A DNA stretch of 64,000 nt from Novibacillus thermophilus (GTDB lineage: Bacteria > Bacillota > Bacilli > Thermoactinomycetales > Novibacillaceae). Location: the NCBI RefSeq assembly GCF_002005165.1, contig NZ_CP019699.1:186001-250000 (forward strand), read 5' to 3'. Made by a program: the position numbers and the translations under genes. Below, one piece after another: positions 33,088 to 41,070 of this stretch. Every line of letters begins with the position of its first letter. The stretch's first letter is position 1. The notes under the pieces are model-generated. The model saw only the letters and a list, made by a program, of their open reading frames with translations. It was not told the DNA's origin and made no database searches.

Positions 33088-34575
33088 TTACGAAGATTCC
33101 CTAGGGCTCTGTTGCCGTGGCAACAACAGCGTGATGAGCAAAGCGATGAGGGAAACCGCAATTAAAGCGGTAAATACGCTGTGGATGCCGGAGACGAGGG
33201 CTTCTCGCAACACGTTGCGCAAGTGTTCAGGGAGCGGCTGTGGATTGTACGGGTTGATCAGTTCGTTTATTTGTTCAGAGCCGATGTCACTATCAGCGCC
33301 CCGCTGTGTCAGCTGGGCGGTCACCCTCGCGTTGAAGTACGTGCCGAGCAATGCCACCCCGACCGTTTGTCCCAAGTTGCGGAAGAATGTGTTCAAGGCG
33401 GTCGCGACGCCGCGCATGGACCAGTCGACAGCCGACTGCACTGTGACGGTCGTCATTGTGATGACGAACCCGAAGGCAATCCCTTGAATGGCGGTAATAA
33501 GCGGGAGGACCATGAGCGGTGTGGACGGGGTGATGAGGGCGAGTAGACATGTTCCCGCCAGTAAGAAAAAAATGCCTAAAACAGCTGTAAATTTGACGCC
33601 TTTTCGCAACAGAAGTTTCCCGCCGAGGAAAGAAGCGATCGTCCACAAAACGGACATCGGGGTGACGATAAATCCAGAAACCGTCGCGCCGTGACCGAGT
33701 ACCCCTTGGATCCACATCGGCATGTAGACGGTTGTCCCGATCAGTACTGCCGTCACAAAAAAGGCGATCGCGTTGGCGACGGAAATGGTACGAATGCGGA
33801 ACAGGTGAAGGGGGATCATCGGTTCTTCCGCTTTCATTTGAATGCGTATAAACAGGGCTAGTAAAACACTTGACGCCATAAAGAGCCAAAAGGTGGCAGG
33901 CGCGGCCCAGCCGTTTCCTTCTCCACCTTTTTGGAAGGCGTACAGCAAGCAAAACATGCCGGCGGAAAATGTCAAGGCGCCGGCGTAGTCAATTCGTTGC
34001 TGTGTCACTTCCAGTTTTTCCCTGAAAAAGACGGTGACCATGATTACTGTTGTGATGCCAAAAGGGATGTTGATGAAAAAGATCCAGTGCCACGTCAATT
34101 GGTCGACGAAAAAACCGCCCACTAACGGGCCCGCAATGCTGGATATGCCCCACACCAAGCTGATAAAGCCCAACATTTTCGCCCGTTGTGCGTACGGGTA
34201 GACATCGGCCACAATTGTCGTGGTAACGGGTAACAGCGCACCCGCTCCAATGCCCTGGATGACGCGGAAGGCGATGAGTTGTTCCATCGTTTGCGACAAA
34301 CCGCACAAAGTCGACCCGATCAGGAAGATAAACGTCCCGATTATAAAGATTTTTTTTCGTCCAAACAGGTCGGCGAGTTTGCCGAAGACGGGAACAGTGA
34401 TGGCTGACAGTAAGAAGTAAACAGAGTAGACCCAGTTCATCAGGTGCAAGCCGAAAAGATCGCCTACGATGGCCGGCATCGCTGTGCTGACGACTGTCCC
34501 TTCGATGGCTGCGAGAAACGTGGCGATCATCATCGCGGCCATGACGATGTGTCGGTTTAGGGCGTTTCCTGCCAT
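33088..34575 (-). CDS. DHA2-family MFS multidrug exporter
   Basis: A 495-residue proton-coupled exporter with about 14 membrane helices. Conserved pieces include IEGTVVSTAMPAIVGDLFGL (helix 1 with the acidic residue), the motif-A loop GKLADLFGRKKIFIIG, motif B in AFRVIQGIGAGALLPVTTTI and motif C in GISSIAGPLVGGFFVDQLTW. It closely resembles the MDR/EmrB group that expels antibiotics and dyes. The frame is intact. It is convergent with the TetR gene and divergent from nothing close; its promoter should lie between 34576 and 34620. Confidence 0.9.
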   Translation of the reverse strand: MAGNALNRHIVMAAMMIATFLAAIEGTVVSTAMPAIVGDLFGLHLMNWVYSVYFLLSAITVPVFGKLADLFGRKKIFIIGTFIFLIGSTLCGLSQTMEQLIAFRVIQGIGAGALLPVTTTIVADVYPYAQRAKMLGFISLVWGISSIAGPLVGGFFVDQLTWHWIFFINIPFGITTVIMVTVFFREKLEVTQQRIDYAGALTFSAGMFCLLYAFQKGGEGNGWAAPATFWLFMASSVLLALFIRIQMKAEEPMIPLHLFRIRTISVANAIAFFVTAVLIGTTVYMPMWIQGVLGHGATVSGFIVTPMSVLWTIASFLGGKLLLRKGVKFTAVLGIFFLLAGTCLLALITPSTPLMVLPLITAIQGIAFGFVITMTTVTVQSAVDWSMRGVATALNTFFRNLGQTVGVALLGTYFNARVTAQLTQRGADSDIGSEQINELINPYNPQPLPEHLRNVLREALVSGIHSVFTALIAVSLIALLITLLLPRQQSPRESS

Positions 34576-34650
34576 GTGTGACCCTCCGTATGTCGTGACG
34601 GTTACACTCCCTCTATTTTAACAGGTGGTGGGACGTTTGAATAACCGTTT

Positions 34651-36123
34651 TTAGAACAGCGGCGTATTCCCTTTGCGGTCGTGAAGGGAGGCTAAGTACG
34701 TTGCCGTCACGACACATAATTCCCGTATCCCTTTTTGTAATACGGCCTCGTCTACATGGGCATAACTCACCCGGAAGTGGTGCCATTCGATGTCCCCCGG
34801 GTAGCAGGAAGAGCCGGGGAGGAAGCTGATCTGGCGCTTTTCCGCTTCTGCCAACAGGTCGTTAGCGTTGGCGCCATCGGGCAAGGAGAGCCACAGGTTA
34901 AACCCGCCTTTCGGCACGGTCCAGGACAGATCTGGATGGGCGTGTCGTTCTAGCAGTTGGATCGTGAAGTCGCGCCTTTTTCTCAATACGGACCTCAAGT
35001 GGGTGAACAGCTCGGCGATCTTTTGGGGCGATTGGATAATCGGGAGGACGACCTTCTGGTTTAGTAACGGATTGCCCAAGTCAGCGTACGTTTTCGCAGT
35101 GATCAACCGGTTCAATACGTGAACGGAGGCGACGAGGAACCCGATCCGGCAGCCTGGAGACAGTATCTTGCTCAGCCCTTTTAAGTAGATGACATTGCCA
35201 TGCGAATCCATCGATTTAATGTGCGGCGGAGGTGTTGTATCGAAAAAAATTTCGCTCCACGGGTCGTCTTCTAACACGAGACAGTTCATGTCAGCGGCTA
35301 AATCGACTAACGCTTTTCGCCGTTTTGTGCTCATGACACGGCCGGTAGGATTGTGAAACGTGGGAATGGTATAGATCAACTTCGGTTCGTACCGATCTAG
35401 CATAACCGTGAGGGCGTCGAGACGCATGCCGTCTTCGTCCACTGGGACTGAGACGACGGTCGCACCGCGGCTGCGAAAGACGTCGATAGCAGCAGCATAC
35501 GTCGGTTCTTCCGTGAAGACGACATCCCCTGGTCCTAAGAAACTGCGCGCCACAAGGTCAATTCCCTGTTGTGAACCGTTCGTCACGAGAATTTCTTGGG
35601 GTGAGACGTGAATGTTTTCACCGGTCAAGTATTGCGCCATCGCCTGCCTCAGTTCGAGGTCACCCTGAATCTCCCCGTACGTCCCCAGAATGTCCGGATG
35701 ATGGTGCGCCAGGTGTTGCAAACTTTCAGCCAACACTTGTGTCGGCAGCAAGGAGGGGTCAACAGTGGACAAGGCAAAGTTGATCGCAACGGTCTTTTGG
35801 TTGTAGTACACGTCTTGTGCACGGTGCAAGTAGTCTGGTAGTTTAAACGACGTGCTACGCTGTGTCGATTCATCCGGCGGCTCCGCTTCTTCGTATACGA
35901 ACGTTCCTTTCCCTTGAATGCGCGTGACGAGTTTTTGGTTTTCCAACATTTCCAGGGCGTGGGACACAGTCACCGGGCTGACGTGGAGCGTGCGTGCCAA
36001 TTCCCGCACGGACGGGAGTCGGGCCCCTTTGGCGAACTGACCGGACAGAATGCGGTCCGCCAGCTCTTGATAGATTTGTTTAGCCAGGGGAATTTGGGAA
36101 TGCCGGTTGAGTTCGATTTTCAT
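34651..36123 (-). CDS. pdxR: MocR/GntR-type regulator with aminotransferase domain, likely PdxR
   Basis: A 490-residue chimera: an N-terminal GntR winged helix (IPLAKQIYQELADRILSGQF, SVRELARTLHVSPVTVSHAL) and a C-terminal class I aminotransferase-like domain that binds pyridoxal phosphate as a sensor (NPTGRVMS, KGLSKILSPGCRIGFL with the PLP Lys). ATG 36123 is preceded by GGAGG at seven bases; earlier in-frame codons reach into the pdxS promoter. It is divergent from pdxS, the standard arrangement for PdxR, which activates PLP synthesis when PLP is scarce. Paired TGTTACAC direct repeats lie between the genes. Confidence 0.87.
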   Translation of the reverse strand: MKIELNRHSQIPLAKQIYQELADRILSGQFAKGARLPSVRELARTLHVSPVTVSHALEMLENQKLVTRIQGKGTFVYEEAEPPDESTQRSTSFKLPDYLHRAQDVYYNQKTVAINFALSTVDPSLLPTQVLAESLQHLAHHHPDILGTYGEIQGDLELRQAMAQYLTGENIHVSPQEILVTNGSQQGIDLVARSFLGPGDVVFTEEPTYAAAIDVFRSRGATVVSVPVDEDGMRLDALTVMLDRYEPKLIYTIPTFHNPTGRVMSTKRRKALVDLAADMNCLVLEDDPWSEIFFDTTPPPHIKSMDSHGNVIYLKGLSKILSPGCRIGFLVASVHVLNRLITAKTYADLGNPLLNQKVVLPIIQSPQKIAELFTHLRSVLRKRRDFTIQLLERHAHPDLSWTVPKGGFNLWLSLPDGANANDLLAEAEKRQISFLPGSSCYPGDIEWHHFRVSYAHVDEAVLQKGIRELCVVTATYLASLHDRKGNTPLF

Positions 36124-36141
36124 CTCAATGCCTCCGCCAAG

Positions 36142-36186
36142 TGTTACACAATGATATTGACTGTTACACTCCAGTATAACTAGAAT
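36142..36186 (+). promoter_or_regulatory. Probable PdxR binding repeats and pdxS promoter
   Basis: TGTTACAC occurs at 36142-36149 and 36162-36169, the starts 20 bases (two helical turns) apart, a geometry used by MocR activators. TTGACT (36157) and TAGAAT (36181) with an 18-base spacer form a candidate promoter overlapped by the second repeat. Confidence 0.6.
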
Positions 36187-36215
36187 AGCGCTCAAACACA
36201 ATGATGGAGGCGAAT

Positions 36216-37109
36216 GTGACGATGACAGTGAACGAGAATAAATTGAGGACAAAACGCGGCATGGCCGAGATGCCAAAAGGCGGTGTCATTATGGATGTCG
36301 TCAACGCCGAGCAGGCGAAAATTGCAGAGGAGGCGGGAGCGGTTGCCGTCATGGCACTGGAACGTGTCCCCGCCGACATCCGCGCAGCCGGCGGTGTCGC
36401 CCGAATGGCAGATCCGGCCGTAGTTGAAAAAGTGATGAACGCCGTGTCCATCCCCGTCATGGCCAAAGTGCGCATCGGACATTTTGTGGAGGCTCGCGTC
36501 CTCGAAGCGCTCGGAGTGGACTACATTGACGAGAGTGAAGTGCTCACGCCTGCCGATGACGAGTTCCACATCGACAAGTCCGTGTTTACCGTTCCGTTCG
36601 TATGCGGTGCTCGGGACCTCGGTGAGGCGTTGCGCCGCATCGGGGAAGGGGCGTCGATGATCCGCACGAAAGGGGAACCGGGGACGGGGAACATTGTGGA
36701 GGCGGTTCGCCATATGCGCCTGGTGCAAAGTCAAATACGCAAAGTGCACAGTATGTCCCGGGACGAGTTAATGGCGGAAGCGAAACGGTTAGGGGCGCCG
36801 TATGACCTGTTACGGTCCGTTCATGAGTACGGAAAGTTGCCCGTTGTCAACTTCGCGGCAGGTGGTGTCGCCACGCCGGCAGACGCCGCGTTAATGATGC
36901 AGTTGGGGGCAGACGGGGTGTTTGTCGGTTCCGGCATCTTTAAGTCAGAACACCCGGAGAAATTTGCTAGGGCCATTGTTGAAGCGGCGACGAATTACGA
37001 CGATTACGATCGCATCGCTGCGCTGTCTAAAAATTTGGGCACCGCCATGAGCGGTATTGACATCGCTGGTCTGGAACCAGCGGAACGCATGCAGGAGCGT
37101 GGATGGTAA
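36216..37109 (+). CDS. pdxS: Pyridoxal 5'-phosphate synthase subunit PdxS
   Basis: The lyase subunit that builds PLP from ribose-5-phosphate, glyceraldehyde-3-phosphate and ammonia. Family blocks are intact: [40 protein letters not shown], the lysine-bearing [40 protein letters not shown] and the terminal MQERGW. GTG 36216 (GGAGG five bases upstream) or ATG 36222 fit the family start; ATG 36201 precedes the SD. The usual next gene pdxT is only a wreck here, so the enzyme must take ammonia from another PdxT or directly from solution. Confidence 0.95.
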   Translation: MTMTVNENKLRTKRGMAEMPKGGVIMDVVNAEQAKIAEEAGAVAVMALERVPADIRAAGGVARMADPAVVEKVMNAVSIPVMAKVRIGHFVEARVLEALGVDYIDESEVLTPADDEFHIDKSVFTVPFVCGARDLGEALRRIGEGASMIRTKGEPGTGNIVEAVRHMRLVQSQIRKVHSMSRDELMAEAKRLGAPYDLLRSVHEYGKLPVVNFAAGGVATPADAALMMQLGADGVFVGSGIFKSEHPEKFARAIVEAATNYDDYDRIAALSKNLGTAMSGIDIAGLEPAERMQERGW

Positions 37110-37128
37110 CGGATCGGAGGTGTGGGAT

Positions 37129-37440
37129 GTGAAAATAGGTCGGTAGTTTGCCGCCAAGGAGAAGGCCATTTTCGGTACGTGTGCCGGTTCGATCCTCCTG
37201 GCGTCAAAAATTGAAGGAGAGGAAGGGGGATTTCCTCAGGTTAATGAATACAACCGTCTCTCGGAACGCTTTCGGGCGTCAAAGGGACAGTTTTGAGGTA
37301 GATCTTAACATCCGACATATCGGATACAGCTTCGGGGTGTTTTTATTCGCGGTCCGTACATTGTTGGAGAGGACGTACACGGATGCACACTTATTTCGTG
37401 CAAACGTGCAAACGAGTCGCAGCATGCCGTCTAACTGTCA
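37129..37440 (+). pseudogene. pdxT: Decayed glutaminase subunit gene pdxT
   Basis: In the normal pdxT position, 19 bases after pdxS, an SD (GGAGG) and GTGAAAATAGGT encode the usual opening (V/M)KIG, then a stop. The frame resumes at FAAKEKAIFGTCAGSILLA, the catalytic-Cys region normally near residue 70, so about 65 codons are deleted. Another frame shows VSRNAFGRQRDSFEVDLNI, unmistakable PdxT sequence, and another GVFIRGPYIV. The GGEST and HPE motifs are gone. Several frameshifts and stops exclude function. Confidence 0.85.
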
Positions 37441-37460
37441 ATAAGGCCACGGTACGACAT

Positions 37461-37490
37461 CCTTCCCGTACATCGGGGAGGCGTTTTTTT
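37461..37490 (+). terminator. Terminator of the pdxS-pdxT locus
   Basis: CCTTCCCG/CGGGGAGG stem (one G-T pair) with loop TACAT, then CG and seven T residues, right after the pdxT remnant. Confidence 0.8.
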
Positions 37491-37626
37491 GTGTGAGCGA
37501 ACGTTATAACGTTGTATACTACAAAGATAGAACAAGTGGTGGAGGTGGATGATTGGAACCGAAAAGGTTAGCCGCTATTTTTGATAGACAGGCAGATTGA
37601 CTAAAATTATTTTGGAGGGATTACGT

Positions 37627-38085
37627 GTGGGACAAGTGGAACAGTTGATGAATCATTGGCTGAGGCACCGCCGCGTTTTAGAAGAATTGCTCAAAACGAT
37701 TCCGGATGAACAGATCGGCTATAAGCCCTGGGACGGTGCGATGGCACTCGGGGAGCTGGCACAGCACATTGCCGCTTCCACAGACATGTTTGTTTCCCTC
37801 ACCAAGACGGGGGATCAAGAGATCAAGCCACCGGAAATAGCCGATTGTAGGACGATGGAGGAAGTGCGACACGTCGTCACGGAATATACCGAGAAGACGA
37901 AGGGGACATTCGCGTCACTTACAGATGAAGAACTTGAAATACATTACGATTCGCCACATCCAAACTTTCGTGGTCCAAGAAAAAATCTACTCTTGATCGC
38001 CATCGATCACGAAATTCACCACAAAGGTCAGCTTTTCGTGTACGCGCGCATGATCGGGAGGAAAGACTTGCCGTTTTTTATATGA
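37627..38085 (+). CDS. DinB family protein
   Basis: About 152 residues with the DinB/YfiT four-helix bundle and metal-binding histidines: LAQHIAAS near residue 50 and DHEIHHKGQLFVYARM in the last helix. GTG 37627 is preferred because GGAGGG sits seven bases upstream; a TTG at 37597 is in frame. DinB proteins are thought to be metal-dependent thiol transferases (bacillithiol linked) or hydrolases, but the substrate cannot be told. It is a single gene between the pdx terminator and a small membrane-protein gene. Confidence 0.85.
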   Translation: MGQVEQLMNHWLRHRRVLEELLKTIPDEQIGYKPWDGAMALGELAQHIAASTDMFVSLTKTGDQEIKPPEIADCRTMEEVRHVVTEYTEKTKGTFASLTDEELEIHYDSPHPNFRGPRKNLLLIAIDHEIHHKGQLFVYARMIGRKDLPFFI

Positions 38086-38137
38086 GTTAACAAAATGTCA
38101 CGTGCCCTTAACACTGGCTTAATAAAGAGGGTGTAGG

Positions 38138-38332
38138 ATGGAGGCAAACGGACGAAAGGTGACGGGCGTCATGAACCTTTTGGATGCTGCAGTGTTGGGA
38201 TTTACCGCCTTCATCTTGCTGTACAGCGGTTACGGGTATTTGAAAGAAAAAGCGGAGTTGCCAAAATACCGTCGTGAAAAGACCCCAAAGGACAAACAGC
38301 TTGCCAACACTTTAAAAGCGGAAGCTCAGTGA
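38138..38332 (+). CDS. Small single-helix membrane protein of unknown function
   Basis: A 64-residue frame (or 53 residues from ATG 38171, which has AAAGGTGA eight bases upstream). One hydrophobic helix, LLDAAVLGFTAFILLYSGYG, is followed by a charged tail with KEKAELPKYRREKTPKDKQL. No family recognised. A strong terminator begins inside its stop region, which supports it being a real transcribed gene. Confidence 0.6.
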   Translation: MEANGRKVTGVMNLLDAAVLGFTAFILLYSGYGYLKEKAELPKYRREKTPKDKQLANTLKAEAQ

Positions 38333-38356
38333 CGAACAGCTCGTCACTTTTTTTTG
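38328..38356 (+). terminator. Terminator after the small membrane-protein gene
   Basis: Perfect stem AGTGACGA/TCGTCACT with loop ACAGC, then a run of T residues. Confidence 0.88.
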
Positions 38357-38683
38357 TGCAAAGGTGCCAAGGCGGAGTTCATGTCCTTAGCCGGAATCGC
38401 TACCGGAAACGCGACCTTTGAAGGCGGGACCGCCGAGGTGGGAGGATTGGGAAACAGTCATCTCTTCAGTTGCCGCATCGTGGTCGTTCGACAGAGGAGA
38501 GTTGTTGGCTGGGAAGCCATTAGTCCTGTTCGGAACCGATGCGTCTATACAGGTGTCGCCGAAGTCCGTGTGCATGGTTTGCACGGAAAAGGGATTGCGA
38601 AGACGGAAATAATTGGCGATTCCCCTCACCTGTGGTACTATTCCGTATAAAGAAACTGTGCACAGGTATGGGGGTTAGTCGCA
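38357..38683. other. Intergenic stretch with no recognised gene
   Basis: About 330 bases. Open frames exist on both strands but show no RBS, known motif or membrane pattern. A TACTAT box near 38636 could be part of a promoter for the lipoprotein gene downstream. Confidence 0.35.
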
Positions 38684-39232
38684 TTGAAAAAAGCAGTCGC
38701 GATCTTGATCAGTCTCACTCTATTTTTAGCCGCTTGCAGTTCGTCCGAATCTGCAAGAGAAGAGGCGGAGCAGCCAAGAGACGTTGCAACCGCTGCCGAA
38801 GAGGGCAACCATTCGCCGTCGACTGAAGGAGAGGAAGCCGCAGAGACCGCTGATGGCGTTGGTGGAAGGGCCCAAGGTGAAACGTCCGTAGGTGTAACGG
38901 ACGATCACAAGACGAACAGTGGAGCGGAACGCGGGAACAACAACGCGTCCAACGGAGGACAGCAGAGAGGCGGTAACGAATCGGACGCAACGTCTGAGGT
39001 GAGAGACGCTGACAGTCGGCCGCTGACGAAAAAAGAAGCCGAGGATCTCGTGAGGCACTACTTACAGTTAGAGGATCGCCCGGAAGTGAAAGTTCAATTC
39101 GATCACGAAGAAGACGGGCGCTATGTCATTCACGTCTATGAAATCGTCGGCAACGGGGAAGAGTCCCACACAGCCACTCTAGGCTGGTACTACGTCGATC
39201 CGAAGACGCAAAAGATAGAATCAATGTTTTAA
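38684..39232 (+). CDS. Hypothetical lipoprotein
   Basis: A 182-residue secreted lipoprotein. The signal peptide KKAVAILISLTLFLAAC ends in a lipobox with Cys18, followed by a long acidic, Ser/Gly/Asn-rich linker (to about residue 115). A compact C-terminal domain follows: PLTKKEAEDLVRHYL, RYVIHVYEIVGNGEESHTAT and LGWYYVDPKTQKIESMF, reminiscent of PepSY-like or YpeB-type folded domains in Bacillus lipoproteins, but no function can be claimed. TTG start with GGGGG upstream. Confidence 0.75.
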   Translation: MKKAVAILISLTLFLAACSSSESAREEAEQPRDVATAAEEGNHSPSTEGEEAAETADGVGGRAQGETSVGVTDDHKTNSGAERGNNNASNGGQQRGGNESDATSEVRDADSRPLTKKEAEDLVRHYLQLEDRPEVKVQFDHEEDGRYVIHVYEIVGNGEESHTATLGWYYVDPKTQKIESMF

Positions 39233-39287
39233 AGGCGAAAATGCCATATCCCGTGACGAATGCGAGAAGTCACGGACTGAGAGTGAA

Positions 39288-39324
39288 AAAGGTACCCTCT
39301 GTGGGCGCAGGGGGTACCTTTTAC
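39288..39324 (+). terminator. Terminator after the lipoprotein gene
   Basis: AAGGTACCC / GGGTACCTT stem with inner CTCTG-type pairing and a TTTT tail. A second GAAGGG/CCCTTC hairpin with TTTTT lies at 39387-39413. Confidence 0.75.
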
Positions 39325-39420
39325 CGTAAGGATCGCGTTCTTTGTGATTTTCTGAACCGCATGCCAGCGAGGTGTTTCTACCCTCTGAAGGGAGAGAGGT
39401 CGCCCTTCTTTTTCCGGCGC

Positions 39421-39786
39421 CTATTTAAGAGCTGCGATGGCCACCAACACCCAACCGATGAGAAAGGCAACACCGCCTAGGGGGGTGATGGCACCCAGCT
39501 TCGTGATACCGGTCAAGGCCATTGCGTACAGGCTTCCTGAAAAGAGCGCGATGCCAACGAAGATCACCCATCCGGCCGTTGAAACGAGGCTGGAGGGTCC
39601 GAGGCGATCGGCGACGATGCCGATAAACAACAGGGCGAGGGCGTGCGCCATGTGGTAATGAGTGGCTGTCTGCCAGTTTTCTAACATGCGCTCCGGTATT
39701 TTGCCGGCCAACCCGTGTGCTCCGAAGGCTCCGAGGGCGACGCTTAAAAACATGTTGAGACTGCCCAGTACGACAAACAGCTTCAT
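39421..39786 (-). CDS. DUF423 family membrane protein
   Basis: A 121-residue protein with four membrane helices and the DUF423 (YwdK-like) signature: SLNMFLSVALGAFGAHGL near the N-terminus, NWQTATHYHMAHALALLFIG in the middle and FSGSLYAMALTG / ITPLGGVAFLIGW near the end. ATG 39786 is the family start, with AAGGTG upstream. Function of the family is unknown. It is monocistronic. Confidence 0.88.
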   Translation of the reverse strand: MKLFVVLGSLNMFLSVALGAFGAHGLAGKIPERMLENWQTATHYHMAHALALLFIGIVADRLGPSSLVSTAGWVIFVGIALFSGSLYAMALTGITKLGAITPLGGVAFLIGWVLVAIAALK

Positions 39787-39924
39787 CGCAATCACACCTT
39801 ACAATCTGTACGATTTGGTGTCATTGTACCACAGACGGAGAGCGTTTGTGCCCGCACGGCGACTGGTACCCGCAACATTTCTGTGAAACTTTGGCGGATC
39901 ATCGATTCTTCCATGACAAGTGCC

Positions 39925-41028
39925 TTACAAGCGTTTGTGGACCTCTTCGCGGAAGATGTCACTGAACTGTGCCCGCTCTGCCGGGGTACCAACTGTGACG
40001 CGGATATAACGGTTGAATGGCGGCGTCTCCGGGCGGCGCACAAAGACTCCCCGTTCCGACAGTGCATTTATGACGGCGCGCGCGCTTTCGTCTGAGCCCA
40101 TATTAAAGGTGACGAAATTGGTGACGGACGGTATCGTGGACAGGCCGAGGTCTTTCGCCAGTTGGTCGTATTCGCGGCGCCCCTCTGCTACTTCGCGGAC
40201 CACCTTTTGCAAGAACTCACGGTCTTGAAGCGCGGCGAGTGCTCCAGCCTGGGCGATGTTGTTAACGCCAAAGTGGTTCCGAATTTTTTCAAAGGCGGCG
40301 ATCGTCTTTCGTTCCGAGACGGCATAACCGATGCGCGCTCCGGCCATACCGTACGCTTTGGAAAACGTGCGCATGCGGATCACGCGCGGGTCACTGGGAT
40401 CCATCGGGAGAATGGCTTCATCCGGGGCGAACTCTCCGTACGCTTCATCCAGTATCAACAAACAATCGGGAGGAATTTGGGCGATAAACGATTTGAGATC
40501 GCCAGGGGTGTGGATCGTCCCTGTCGGGTTGTCCGGATTGGCCAAGTAAACGATGCGGGCCTTTTTCTGTTTCGCCGCTTCGGCTAACCCCTGCAAGTCG
40601 TTCTTCTCGTGACGGTAAGGGACATAGTGGATGTGACCGCCGTAACCTTCGACGTGGTAGTCGAAGGTCGGGTATGCGCCTGTAGACGTGACTACTGTGT
40701 CGCCGGGATTGAGAAAGAGGCGCACGGTTAATCCGAGCAATTCGTCGATCCCGCTGCCGATGACGATGTTGTCCATCCCGACTGCCAGTTGGCGGGCGAG
40801 AGCCTGGCGCAGGTCGTAATTTTCCGCGTCACCGTACCACGGGACGTGTTGAATGGCTTCTTTCATGGCTTGAAGTGCCAGCGGGGAAACACCGAAACTG
40901 CTCTCGTTTGCTCCCAGCCGCAACGCCAGTTTTTTCCCGGTCTTTCTCTCGATCGCCTCAGGAGGTACAAACGGACCGGTAGGGGGAAGTTTTTGAACAA
41001 TCCTTGAAAAAGGCGGACGTAAAGACAT
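39925..41028 (-). CDS. hisC: Histidinol-phosphate aminotransferase (HisC-like, class I aminotransferase)
   Basis: A 367-residue PLP enzyme that moves an amino group from glutamate to imidazole-acetol phosphate, or to phenylpyruvate-type acids in related enzymes. Recognised by LRLGANESSFGVSPLALQAM, ANPDNPTGTI, LILDEAYGEF, the PLP lysine in RTFSKAYGMAGARIGYAV and RYIRVTVGTPAE. It is outside any his operon, so a broader aromatic/His role is possible. ATG 41028 has GGAGG upstream. The insertion sequence IS1380 ends only 42 bases before its start codon, so its original promoter may be cut off. Confidence 0.88.
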   Translation of the reverse strand: MSLRPPFSRIVQKLPPTGPFVPPEAIERKTGKKLALRLGANESSFGVSPLALQAMKEAIQHVPWYGDAENYDLRQALARQLAVGMDNIVIGSGIDELLGLTVRLFLNPGDTVVTSTGAYPTFDYHVEGYGGHIHYVPYRHEKNDLQGLAEAAKQKKARIVYLANPDNPTGTIHTPGDLKSFIAQIPPDCLLILDEAYGEFAPDEAILPMDPSDPRVIRMRTFSKAYGMAGARIGYAVSERKTIAAFEKIRNHFGVNNIAQAGALAALQDREFLQKVVREVAEGRREYDQLAKDLGLSTIPSVTNFVTFNMGSDESARAVINALSERGVFVRRPETPPFNRYIRVTVGTPAERAQFSDIFREEVHKRL

Positions 41029-41070
41029 CAGGTAGAACCTCCAAGATTATCGCGATATCGAAAATATAAC

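Noticed and set aside
38354-38650. A 98-codon open frame with glycine-rich sequence between the small membrane gene and the lipoprotein
   Set aside because: It begins in the T-run of a terminator, lacks an SD and resembles no known protein; treated as non-coding.
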